This document shows, in pieces, positions 50,301 through 58,365 of a stretch of 64,000 bases of DNA. The notes below the pieces were generated by a model. That model was not told the DNA's origin and did not search any database. It saw only the letters and a program-made list of their open reading frames with translations. The stretch comes from a virus, in IMG/VR virus record IMGVR_UViG_3300028734_000017, positions 24,158-88,157 of that record; one strand, written 5' to 3'. Position 1 is the stretch's first letter; each line of letters starts with the position of its first letter. The translations under genes and the position numbers were made by a program.

Positions 50301-52389
50301 TAATGACAAGTATACATCATTAGCTACTATTGTAACATCACCAGCCTCAAACAAAGCTGTCGGCGACTTCTTCACAACCTTCTTTAAAAAACTTGGCAGT
50401 GAATTGAGATTTAGAAAGAAAGCAATTGTTGACGATGATAATGCCTTTAAAAGCATGTCACAGGATAAGGATGTTATAAATCAAATGTATTATTCATTTA
50501 AAAATATAAATGATAAATGGATTTCAGGAACAAGCCCAACAATTATAGGTTATCCATTTAATTTAAGTGGAAATAGGCTTATTGATATGTTTGCGTTTGT
50601 TGATCGTAGCATGAATCCTATTGGCGACACAATGATAAATCCTGAAATGCTTGTTAATTTGTTTGAGAGTGATGAAACAAGTATATTCACAGTTCTAAGT
50701 ACACTATTATCTGTCAACGGATTCGAATTCTTTCCAATTCAGAATTTTATGACCGTAAAAGGCTCTGAGAATTGGAAAGACTGTTTTAGAATTAACACAG
50801 GTACAATTATAAATACCAGTCCAATGTATGTCTGCATGTATGTCGGCGGTTCGTCAAATTATCTGTCAAATAGTAACAACAATTACTTTAATGACGGTAT
50901 TGAAAACTTGGACAAGGAATCACAGGTCTTTAACGACAAAGCATTTATTTTTGAGAGTGCTGGCGAAAACCTGAATCAAATGAACAATAAAAATGTAGAC
51001 TGGAGCAATGTGAATGCGTTCAAGATTAAATTCGGTGCGCAGAATCAAAGCATGTTTAAAGACATTAAAATTGATAGCAAAGAATTCCCTGAAACAAATG
51101 AATCATTGCAAATTTTATCAAGATTAGCTGGAGACAATTCTAAACAAGCACCGACGCCAAAAGGTCAGAATCTTTTCAATCTTTATGAGAATAGAGCATA
51201 TAAGGCTACAGTAACAGGACTTGGAAATGCAATGATTCAACCGACACAGTATTTTCAATTGGAAAACGTTCCCATGTATAATGGCGTGTATTTGATATTG
51301 GGCGTTGAGCATAACATCAGTGAAAACCATATGACAACCTCTTTCAATGGTACAAAGATATTGAAATATCCTATACCAAGAGTAATCGAGTCATCAGTAG
51401 CATTCGGATACGGCGGAAGTAGTTCGCATGTGTCAAATAATGACGATAACACAGTGGCAGAGATAAAGACTCCAATCGGAGATATGGGTAGGGTTAAATC
51501 AATGTATGAACATAAGATCGGTGGGGCATTTGTTAAATTGACAAGCAAAGGTGAAGACTTTATTAAATCAGTGTGTGCAAGTTATCATCACAATGAATTA
51601 TTCTCAAAAACCGCTTATTATAATGGTATACAGAGAACATGGGTAGCAACGCCGTCATACACACACCGAACAATGGACGCAAATGGTAATGTACTTTCAG
51701 AAACTCCTAATGTTGTAATGACAAATAGCAATTATGCTGAGGCAATTATCTCGATGATTAATTACTATTCAGCTAAATATAATTTGAATGCAAACATTAT
51801 AGCGGCTGAGGAATATAAAGAATCTGGATATAGAACTGCAAACTATTCGTATAATAAAGACAGAACGGTTGCAGCTATGGGCATGTCACAATTTATAACT
51901 GAAACAGCTATACGTGCTATATTAAAATCATCTGAATTTACATCAACCGAAAAGAATAGCTTACTTAAAGGCATGAGTACTAATGATACAGCTATGCTTT
52001 TAAGTCCATTTAAGAGTAATTCTGAAATTAAGTACGAAAGAAATATCATGAAATCCGACACCAATTTGCCTATATTCATGCAAAACGTATTTGATAATCC
52101 AGAAATAATGATAAAAGCTCACTGTTCACTAATTGAATCGATTGAGAGACAGTGTAATGGACTTGCATCTAGTAGTATCTTCTGTTATTATCATGGATCA
52201 CATTATGCAAAAAACTATGCCGCCACAATCGAAAGAGCTAGGATGAATGGCATAAGTGAGGCGGATATATCTACAGGTGTAAAATATGTATATGGTATTT
52301 TTGATACGTTGAATAAGTCGTTCTATGCAGCAAACATTCTGAAAATGGACGAGCTAGCCTTGGACGATCATAGTACACATTTAGCATAA
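47314..52389 (+). CDS. Baseplate hub protein fused to a lytic transglycosylase domain
   Basis: 1691 residues, the largest gene here. The N-terminal 200 residues (IPQVNIKFADIRGLSFF, FDFPPPTFELTIKGFYGKALTYKLHLVKY) are a tail-hub-like beta domain. Near 1326-1350 comes YLILGVEHNISENHMTTSFNG, a pattern of gp27/gp44-type hubs. Residues about 1470-1690 are an SLT/goose-lysozyme-like domain: KYNLNANIIAAEEYKESGY, with probable catalytic Glu1503 in the E-S-G motif, and AAMGMSQFITETA (about 1518-1530). It would puncture peptidoglycan on injection. It lies on the plus strand inside the minus-strand head module. Confidence 0.8.
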   Translation: MAVNLIDPNEINNENVINGAPQYQDMHIFAKLTATAKDRTVITINGNSAKVKTESGSDFETNFLGGNKNLDFTTNWYDGSTPNTQEAFGITSIKTVINSSFIPQVNIKFADIRGLSFFNNAESPYRILFDFPPPTFELTIKGFYGKALTYKLHLVKYTSEFQSETGNFVIDADFVAMTYAPLSDVLLQYSAHTAFIGKGETLSTNVGVRPTNTLDLIEKIKNLYSVLPNKIKNDVNSGVLTKSITGIENNSEAFTFLSSFKEDEYLRVGSPEIYTLTTDAAKTDNEQLVLIPSFNSYRSKYKDYNYVTKNSPKPALLIGFETGVLAGTTTITPTQVFTTVTDSTTNMLINALKNYTTEVIKRFDLLFSGDALSFTGTIKSPKIINNMSRNGNRIVEYVCIDITDMYNLLRSQSAKSTNSKNKASDDLTTNINKMVYDILGMNPTIYNIFEILLDDVDTFFDALRYTANKAQNEHTIDKGLFVADKAYTNGEQQNTDVIYSFPLIIENNKRESPIDLRERMGIKFPELDFIDDYIATYLKYKKELKKLHSKDNANTNGDNVWIPFTPADSVFATSHSTGSMTPYDNPRDAGYTYGKLIERYNVLTNTVRNAVLNNELYTQMYSNSEAINLANSIQDSVVVDMMITQSDKYASDISSFLTYAKNELSSLYNFEDASANLNGVDFYTSRENDNYVGFEINNKLDITPKSDVTDESDPLNAAIKKMRPPVWAFIDTDYYGKKYFYSKENVLVIKDTNNTPDMPFTATKFLCGHGDATSHTIDQLFNSGNILYDSLVDKVTAFELKNAGDFIDIWSTFLGAHAKTLFDTYGMTTLNDPEMLSLFYLSSFGNTCSMFNKAPNYLNESTFSFASIVEMPEFMPAYIGAILRVSSSSFKVDAMKELFSNIANVHLFADMHDCNKYLSKNDKAAFIAQYNDFMASRFPQLRLAMANMYTVALNRDVLNRTKYYEEAITSAGIDKLMMNRIYLINYNEITFKMTPDNDKYTSLATIVTSPASNKAVGDFFTTFFKKLGSELRFRKKAIVDDDNAFKSMSQDKDVINQMYYSFKNINDKWISGTSPTIIGYPFNLSGNRLIDMFAFVDRSMNPIGDTMINPEMLVNLFESDETSIFTVLSTLLSVNGFEFFPIQNFMTVKGSENWKDCFRINTGTIINTSPMYVCMYVGGSSNYLSNSNNNYFNDGIENLDKESQVFNDKAFIFESAGENLNQMNNKNVDWSNVNAFKIKFGAQNQSMFKDIKIDSKEFPETNESLQILSRLAGDNSKQAPTPKGQNLFNLYENRAYKATVTGLGNAMIQPTQYFQLENVPMYNGVYLILGVEHNISENHMTTSFNGTKILKYPIPRVIESSVAFGYGGSSSHVSNNDDNTVAEIKTPIGDMGRVKSMYEHKIGGAFVKLTSKGEDFIKSVCASYHHNELFSKTAYYNGIQRTWVATPSYTHRTMDANGNVLSETPNVVMTNSNYAEAIISMINYYSAKYNLNANIIAAEEYKESGYRTANYSYNKDRTVAAMGMSQFITETAIRAILKSSEFTSTEKNSLLKGMSTNDTAMLLSPFKSNSEIKYERNIMKSDTNLPIFMQNVFDNPEIMIKAHCSLIESIERQCNGLASSSIFCYYHGSHYAKNYAATIERARMNGISEADISTGVKYVYGIFDTLNKSFYAANILKMDELALDDHSTHLA

Positions 52390-52420
52390 AAAAAGCCTCT
52401 GAAATTCAGAGGCTTTTTTT
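52388..52420. terminator. Bidirectional intrinsic terminator
   Basis: A perfect 15-bp stem (52388-52402 with 52406-52420), 3-nt loop, GCCTCTGA core flanked by A7/T7. It separates the convergent hub gene and the minus gene at 52420. Confidence 0.95.
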
Positions 52421-53178
52421 TAAAGTATTCCCATTTTTAAATCGTATAGCTTTAGAATATCGTCGTCGAACGTTTGTTCCGAGTATTTCATTTCATTTAT
52501 GCGATCAATGGTTTTAGTTATTTTGCCTTCAATTTTTCCGTCATTGATGTTTTTCAATAGTAAGATATTTTCAGATATTAATTCATTAAACATTTCTTCT
52601 TTGTCTGTACAGTTGATAACTTTTCTTAAAAATTCGGTTTCAGATTCGTTTAGCTCGGAATATGTTTCATTAAATCTATTCATAGCTATTTCAATAACTT
52701 CGTCGTCATACAATTCTTCCACAGCTTTGCTTTCGCTGATCTTACCTTTCTTTATATGATCAATAACGAAATCCAAAGATTCGTGAATTATGTTTACGTC
52801 CACATCAGTACTAATTTTCAATGATTCTTGAACTAGGTTTCCAATTGATTCGTATAATTTCAATCTATATTTATCAATTTTTTTAACATCTTCTTTTTTT
52901 ATGAATCTTTTCAGTTTAGCATGTTCCGCATCCAACTCTCGCATCGTATAGGTTTCAAACAATTTAACATTGTTGTCAACATATCTCATTGCCTTAATAT
53001 CTTCTGATATTGTCTTATTTTCAATATTGTCAAATACATTAAATTCAAGCTGTAACAGTTCCGAGCCGTTTAATATTTCAAAAATCTCGGAGACCATGCC
53101 AACGCCCTCATTCAAGCTGTTTTCGATAATCTTATTTGATATTACTAAATTAGCAATTCCGATATTGATATTGTTCAT
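52420..53178 (-). CDS. Helical head-associated protein, unassigned
   Basis: 252 residues, acidic and predominantly helical (MRELDAEHAKLKRFIKKEDVKKIDKY, FLRKVINCTDKEEMFNELI). It lies between portal and protease genes, where T4 has the small core proteins gp67 and gp68. A prohead core role is therefore plausible, though it is larger and no similarity is visible. Own late motif 20 nt upstream, terminator directly behind. Confidence 0.55.
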   Translation of the reverse strand: MNNINIGIANLVISNKIIENSLNEGVGMVSEIFEILNGSELLQLEFNVFDNIENKTISEDIKAMRYVDNNVKLFETYTMRELDAEHAKLKRFIKKEDVKKIDKYRLKLYESIGNLVQESLKISTDVDVNIIHESLDFVIDHIKKGKISESKAVEELYDDEVIEIAMNRFNETYSELNESETEFLRKVINCTDKEEMFNELISENILLLKNINDGKIEGKITKTIDRINEMKYSEQTFDDDILKLYDLKMGIL

Positions 53179-53198
53179 AATTGGATATTTAATTTGTA

Positions 53199-53208
53199 TA
53201 TAAATACT
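53199..53208 (-). promoter_or_regulatory. Late promoter motif AGTATTTATA
   Basis: Minus-strand AGTATTTATA, 20 nt before the ATG at 53178. Confidence 0.65.
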
Positions 53209-53257
53209 ATCACTAAATCATTTGTTGTATTTATTTATCATTTATTATAACACTTAG

Positions 53258-55195
53258 TTATTTACCATCTGGCAACTTTATATTTTTGGCGAATTCGCCA
53301 ACATCATTAAGATCACCGTTAATCAGTTCGTCAATTTCGTTAATCATTTCAATTGCATTATTGTTAGACTCATTCAATTCGTTTTCATAAAGAACCTGTG
53401 GATTTGATTCGCTTTTTAGCTTATGTCCATATACAAGCTTCTCAACTCTTTCATCAAATTCTGTTTCAGACATTAATTTCCTTTTACCAACACTTTCAGC
53501 TTCAATCGGTGGAAGTTCTGCAGGTGTTTGATTCGGTAAACCTGCTGCTGGTGGCGGCATTTCGCCTTCACCGCCGCCCATATCATTCATATTGATTGGT
53601 GGCATACCACCGCCGCCAGCTGGTGCTCCACCTTGCTCGGTGTTGCCGCTAGCGACTGATGCTATTGCAGTTGGGTCACCATATCGTTTATCAATGTCTG
53701 CAAATAAACCTGATTTCTTAATCGTAACAGGAGCATCAGCAAATTCTTGCATGATAACCTTCTCCATTTTCTGTTGTTTCAAATCTTCAACGATTTCTCT
53801 GTCAGTCATATTGAACAACATTCTCTTTGCGCCTGTATGTGACATTGCTGCGATACCACCTTCTGACCTTGTAAGTTCAGTATATGTTTGAGACTTTTCT
53901 CTTAGTAATTCAGATTTCTGAATATCTAATTGAGTTGATGGATTTGTTAGCGTTAATGTGAAATCATTAAAATCTTCGGTGCTATAACCTAAAAGATATA
54001 AATGAATCATACCCATTTTGGTTAACTCTTGAACCATTGCCTGCTGAATTCTATTTACCTTTTTAGCAAATCTAATATCAAACTGTGATACGTTTTTACC
54101 GCCGCCACTAGCATCCTGAAATGATAGAAATGGTTTTGGAACGCCAAGTCCCATGAATAAATTATCTCTCAGATATTCGATATCATGAATATCATTAAGG
54201 TTTGTGGCCCCTGGTAATGTGTCAATTCCAGTCTGAGTGTTAGCGTTTCTAACAGGTAAAAAGTAATCTTCATCGTTACCTAGAATGTTGAATCTATAGT
54301 CAATTTGACCATCATTGGGAGAAACCTGCTGTACCTTTTTAAATTTGGTAGCAACTTTATACATATATTCTTCAATATCGTCGTCATCAATGTTTCCGAC
54401 GTCGATTTTAAATACCTTTTTTTCACCTGCACGAATGATTCTATATGTAAGCATGGCATCCTCTGCCATTATAAGCTGTCTAAAAACTCTTCTAACTTTG
54501 TTTAGTAGTGATGAACCATACGGAATATATTTGTCGTCTCCAAGCAGTCTAAAGTGCGCTATTTCAAATGCATTGAATTCATCGCCAGTCATTCTTTCTT
54601 TGAAAAGAATACTAGATTTGCCATTGATAATTCTTTCAGTTCTTTCTATTTCAAAATTTACCATTTGCTTGATCGCTGTGATACCCTTTTTTCTTTCGCC
54701 CAGCATTAATACGAAATTGTCGCCATATTTACAAGTATTTCTTGTCCAGAATGGAAGATTCGTGTTAACGTTTAGAATATTGTAGTAGAAATCCTCTAAA
54801 AGGTATTTAATACGATCCTTATTCGAATAAATGTTTAGCATTTTACCATCCAAGCCTATTGTGGTTGCTTCTTCCATAAATAAATCAAGTGCACTTGAAA
54901 TAATTGGGTAATATTCCATACCCTCATAGTCCATATATGCTGGCAACCTAGCTGATTCATATTGTAAAGCTTTCTGATAGTTTCTATCAGTCGTTTTTGT
55001 GAATTTATTTATAAGACTTCTCTTCTGTTCAAGCTCAAGTCCCTTTCTTTGAACCTCTTCTGGCGAATTACCCTTTATAATTACTTTATTGTTCTTTACA
55101 TCACGCTCAACACCTGTGGTAATACCAAAACCGTCAAAATTGAAGATACCATTTAGCTTTTGATATACTGTTCCTTTGTCCTTATCTTTTTCCAT
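53258..55195 (-). CDS. Portal protein (gp20-like)
   Basis: 645 residues (T4 gp20 is 524). Core landmarks: YQKALQYESARLPAYMDYEGMEYYPIISSALDLFMEEA, KYGDNFVLML, AHFRLLGDDKYIPYGSSLLNKVRRVFRQLIMAEDAMLTYRI, and SGGGKNVSQFDIRFAKKVNRIQQAM. These follow the order of T4-type portals, whose dodecamer forms the packaging vertex. The C-terminal 150 residues are an added Gly/Pro/Met-rich linker (GGAPAGGGGMPPINMNDMGGG) and acidic helices. Late motif 23 nt upstream. Confidence 0.9.
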   Translation of the reverse strand: MEKDKDKGTVYQKLNGIFNFDGFGITTGVERDVKNNKVIIKGNSPEEVQRKGLELEQKRSLINKFTKTTDRNYQKALQYESARLPAYMDYEGMEYYPIISSALDLFMEEATTIGLDGKMLNIYSNKDRIKYLLEDFYYNILNVNTNLPFWTRNTCKYGDNFVLMLGERKKGITAIKQMVNFEIERTERIINGKSSILFKERMTGDEFNAFEIAHFRLLGDDKYIPYGSSLLNKVRRVFRQLIMAEDAMLTYRIIRAGEKKVFKIDVGNIDDDDIEEYMYKVATKFKKVQQVSPNDGQIDYRFNILGNDEDYFLPVRNANTQTGIDTLPGATNLNDIHDIEYLRDNLFMGLGVPKPFLSFQDASGGGKNVSQFDIRFAKKVNRIQQAMVQELTKMGMIHLYLLGYSTEDFNDFTLTLTNPSTQLDIQKSELLREKSQTYTELTRSEGGIAAMSHTGAKRMLFNMTDREIVEDLKQQKMEKVIMQEFADAPVTIKKSGLFADIDKRYGDPTAIASVASGNTEQGGAPAGGGGMPPINMNDMGGGEGEMPPPAAGLPNQTPAELPPIEAESVGKRKLMSETEFDERVEKLVYGHKLKSESNPQVLYENELNESNNNAIEMINEIDELINGDLNDVGEFAKNIKLPDGK

Positions 55196-55218
55196 TTTTA
55201 TAAAATATTATAATTTTC

Positions 55219-55228
55219 TATAAATACT
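55219..55228 (-). promoter_or_regulatory. Late promoter motif AGTATTTATA
   Basis: Minus-strand AGTATTTATA, 23 nt before the portal ATG at 55195. Confidence 0.65.
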
Positions 55229-55271
55229 TGAATTTATCGTAAAGTATCAATATATAAATAGTATTTCTTTT

Positions 55272-57767
55272 TTATTTTTGTTTTATGCCGCTAAATAGCC
55301 ATGCATTTACAATATAAGGATTTAAGGGCGATGAACTATTCGGAGATATCTTTGGCACAGGCTTCTCACCTCTTTGTTCGCTAATAACCTTTATATCATT
55401 GGCAGACAAAATAGATTTTAACATTTGCTCAGTCGTGCTATTACTTTGTTTAAATCTAGCCATATCAAAGTTGATAACATATAGTCCAATTGACAGTCCC
55501 ATAATTGAGTCATCGTGAAATGATCTCTTATGGTCTGCAACACGATTTCCAGCAACAGTAACAAATGTCTTCAATTCCATTAATAATCTTGTTGATCTGA
55601 TTATAATATCCTCTAAGTGAATCGATCTTTGAAGCTCTAATAGCACTGATGCTCTGTTATTTCCTATGAAAAAACCTGGAATTAAGTCAACATAAATAAC
55701 AGCACCATCTGTCATAGATTTCTGACCTTTCTTAATGTATCCCTGTAAACGATCTCTCGACGGTTTATGAGATACTTCGGCATAGTGTACATTGTCATAG
55801 CCAATCTCCAATAATTTTTCAACAGCTTGCACACCATAGCCACCAGTTATATCCACGACAACATAAGCATTATTATAAGCCTTTCCATATTGGTATACGA
55901 TTTCTGCAAGACCTTGCGGCACTATTTTACCATAATATTCGGCAACCTGTTCTATTTTAAATTTCTTTAACTTGACTTCCTTTGTCTTACCATTTTTTGT
56001 GATCATTTTCTTTTCAATATATTCATTACGTTTAAGTATATTGATTGTTGAATTATCCTCTCCATGGCCTGGCGATGCATCGACAGCTAGAACATATTGT
56101 TCCTCTGGAATAGGATCTTCAAATATCCACATATTCTTATCGGTATATTCCTGACGTATTGGAACTCTAACCTCATGATCCTGTATTCTTTTTAGATATT
56201 CTTCGTCAATAAAGTTATCGCCAGAACCTAAGAATGAACAATTATGATTTGAAATATTGTTGGCAAAATATTCACATCCCTCTGAATCAATAATATCATA
56301 AAACTCTGTTTCATCGCACGGCTCAATCGATTTTACGAATGAATCTTCATAAATAGTAGTAAGATATGACACATCTGGTATTAATGAATTTAATGGCATA
56401 TTCTTACCATTAGCTAGAAATATATGATCCTCACTCACTACAATCTGATCATCGGTCGCCAATGAAACTTTAAATCCGTTGTTTTTATATTTTTTATCAA
56501 CGCCATAAAATTTCGAATATCCATTTGTGGTGAAAATTTCAAGTCTGCTGTTTATATTTATACTTGACGTTAAATGAGGCAAATTGTTATATAACTCGGA
56601 AATGCTTAAATTAATCACATCCAAGGTTGCAACATCTCTTATGGTTACAATTGAATCTTTCCCAACACATAAAATTTCCTGAGCAATTTTTTTCATGTCA
56701 CCGTTGGCGTCTCTTACCTGTTCCTCAAACCAAGGTGATGAAGCTTCCCAGCCGTCATCCATTAATTTGATTCGATAGTCGTCAGCCCAATTATCGTCAA
56801 CTAGCTTAATCTCAGTATCCTTGTTCTTGTTTTTCAGCCAAACAAGGTCTTTATTATATCGTGGATCATTATACCACCATAATTCAATTGCATTAAAGTT
56901 ATTTTTTTCTTCCTTTTTTCTAGCACCCTCAAATGTTTTATAGAAAACGGGGTCTAAGCCAGATGGCGTGCTTACCATAATAGTACTACCCCCTGTACTC
57001 ATAGTAGGTCTGGCAGCAGTCCAAAATTTATCAGATTTTTCAGTCCAAGCAGTTTCATCCCAAAACAATAGTGTTGGAGTTGTACCACGAAGTCCACTCT
57101 TAGCTGAAAATGCACCCAATGCGGAGTTATTATCATAACGTTTTAACTTCTGAGTATCTTTGTAGTTCTTTTCAGCACCAGCCATTTTACCTGTTTTCGG
57201 TCTAAGCCAGTCAGGACAGCCGTCAATGAATTCAACAACGTCATTCATTAACTCGTCACGAGCAGTTTCAAGTTTATCGGCAACAATCGCTGCCGTTCTA
57301 TTACTATTAAACATCACATACCAAGCAATGAATGCACATGTTGCTGTAGAAATACCTGCCTGTCTATATTTATTAGCAATATTATATCGGAATGATAAAT
57401 ATGCTTTAATTAATTTACGCTGAAAAGGAAATAATTTAAAAGGAACAATTCGACCAGCAAGCCCTTGCGTCTGGTCAAAAATTGTTAAATAGGTCTCAAT
57501 AAAATAGGCTGGGTCAGAAGTACATCTTACGATTTCGCATTTCTTTTCAGCCATATTAAGTTCACTGGCTTTTTTTATTGTTCCGTTTGTTGTTATGATA
57601 ACTGGTTCAACCTTACCGCCAGATTTTCTTAGCTCCTTGGCTAATTTTCTTAATTCGTCTTTTTTTATCTGTTCGCTAGCACTTGATAAAGCGACAGCTG
57701 GTATATGGTCTGGGAACTGATTATTATCAATTTCCGAATTATCATCATTATTTCTTTTTGTAGCCAT
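55272..57767 (-). CDS. terL: Large terminase (gp17-like) containing an intein
   Basis: 831 residues as translated, 688 after removal of a 143-residue intein. The ATPase domain has a Walker A-type KYRQAGIST (133-141), Walker B LLFWDE (233-238) and a coupling motif near STPSG. After the intein comes CSFLGSGDNFID, the usual T4-type segment, then the RNase H-like nuclease with Asp563 (VDASPGHG), Asp639 (VVVDITGG) and Asp752/753 (HDD). It powers DNA packaging and cuts the concatemer. It starts 10 nt after the gene before it and shares its transcript. Confidence 0.95.
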   Translation of the reverse strand: MATKRNNDDNSEIDNNQFPDHIPAVALSSASEQIKKDELRKLAKELRKSGGKVEPVIITTNGTIKKASELNMAEKKCEIVRCTSDPAYFIETYLTIFDQTQGLAGRIVPFKLFPFQRKLIKAYLSFRYNIANKYRQAGISTATCAFIAWYVMFNSNRTAAIVADKLETARDELMNDVVEFIDGCPDWLRPKTGKMAGAEKNYKDTQKLKRYDNNSALGAFSAKSGLRGTTPTLLFWDETAWTEKSDKFWTAARPTMSTGGSTIMVSTPSGLDPVFYKTFEGARKKEEKNNFNAIELWWYNDPRYNKDLVWLKNKNKDTEIKLVDDNWADDYRIKLMDDGWEASSPWFEEQVRDANGDMKKIAQEILCVGKDSIVTIRDVATLDVINLSISELYNNLPHLTSSININSRLEIFTTNGYSKFYGVDKKYKNNGFKVSLATDDQIVVSEDHIFLANGKNMPLNSLIPDVSYLTTIYEDSFVKSIEPCDETEFYDIIDSEGCEYFANNISNHNCSFLGSGDNFIDEEYLKRIQDHEVRVPIRQEYTDKNMWIFEDPIPEEQYVLAVDASPGHGEDNSTINILKRNEYIEKKMITKNGKTKEVKLKKFKIEQVAEYYGKIVPQGLAEIVYQYGKAYNNAYVVVDITGGYGVQAVEKLLEIGYDNVHYAEVSHKPSRDRLQGYIKKGQKSMTDGAVIYVDLIPGFFIGNNRASVLLELQRSIHLEDIIIRSTRLLMELKTFVTVAGNRVADHKRSFHDDSIMGLSIGLYVINFDMARFKQSNSTTEQMLKSILSANDIKVISEQRGEKPVPKISPNSSSPLNPYIVNAWLFSGIKQK
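56241..56669 (-). mobile_element. Mini-intein in the large terminase
   Basis: Residues 367-509 of the terminase. It begins at Cys367 (CVGKDSIVTIRD, block A). Block B-like VVSEDHIFL carries His448, block F reads EFYDIIDSEGCEYFANNI, and the end is His508-Asn509 before Cys510 (SNHN/C). Both flanks join into a normal terminase sequence. At 143 residues it is the size of a Hint domain alone, with no homing endonuclease, so it cannot move by itself. All residues for splicing appear intact. Confidence 0.9.
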
Positions 57768-57776
57768 GCCGATTGT

Positions 57777-58259
57777 TTAAAATTTGATTGATGACACCTC
57801 AACAAAATTATCGTTCCGTAAGATTATTTTTCTGGCACTGAATATTTCTTTTACTCTGGCTAAAGTCATTCCATAATGAAATACCAACAATGGCTGATCT
57901 TCGTCATCTTCCATCAATTTTTCAAATTGGGTATAACCATTATCACTTGTTCGTTCGGTTTCATATGCTAATGCGTGAATTGTATGAACACCATGCATAT
58001 ATTCTCTGGTAACGTCTTCATGTAAACAGAATAAGTCAAACGTTGACGTTTTTAAGCCTATTACAGCCCCGATATAGTCTTCGGTAGGTGGTATTGCATT
58101 ATCGTAGGCTGGAATCAAATCCCAACACCATTCCTTAATATTAATATTCGTAGGATCATTGGAGAAAATAAACTCGAACATTCCTTCGTCTTTCGAATTA
58201 TATCCGATTTTCAATACATAGATTAATTTAAGACCTTCTTCGTCATATACAGTTGCCAT
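57777..58259 (-). CDS. Hypothetical protein upstream of terminase
   Basis: 160 residues, beta-rich with many aromatic and acidic residues. It contains VKEIFSARKIILRNDNFVEV near the end and CLHEDVTREYMHGVHTIHAL in the middle. T4 has the small terminase in this position, but this protein lacks the helical coiled-coil composition of small terminases. A virion or packaging accessory role is possible. It starts the transcript that includes the terminase; a poor late-motif match lies 13 nt upstream. Confidence 0.5.
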   Translation of the reverse strand: MATVYDEEGLKLIYVLKIGYNSKDEGMFEFIFSNDPTNINIKEWCWDLIPAYDNAIPPTEDYIGAVIGLKTSTFDLFCLHEDVTREYMHGVHTIHALAYETERTSDNGYTQFEKLMEDDEDQPLLVFHYGMTLARVKEIFSARKIILRNDNFVEVSSIKF

Positions 58260-58272
58260 AAGATTACTTTTA

Positions 58273-58282
58273 TATTAAATAG
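58273..58282 (-). promoter_or_regulatory. Poor late promoter motif match (CTATTTAATA)
   Basis: The minus strand reads CTATTTAATA, 13 nt before the ATG at 58259. Position fits the pattern but the sequence differs at several bases. Confidence 0.3.
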
Positions 58283-58315
58283 TATTAAATTCATTTTATT
58301 ACAATTTTTTATAAA

Positions 58316-58348
58316 AAACAAATGCCTCTATATAAGAGGCATTTGTTT
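58316..58348 (-). terminator. Intrinsic terminator
   Basis: AAACAAATGCCTCT (58316-58329) pairs perfectly with AGAGGCATTTGTTT (58335-58348), 5-nt loop, followed by a T run on the minus strand. It ends the transcript of the 783-residue gene. Confidence 0.9.
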
Positions 58349-58365
58349 AAAACATATACGATTTG

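Noticed and set aside
57777-58259. Small terminase directly upstream of the large terminase
   Set aside because: The 160-residue protein is beta-rich and lacks the helical oligomerisation region; the 124-residue helical protein at 20538 is a better though still weak candidate.
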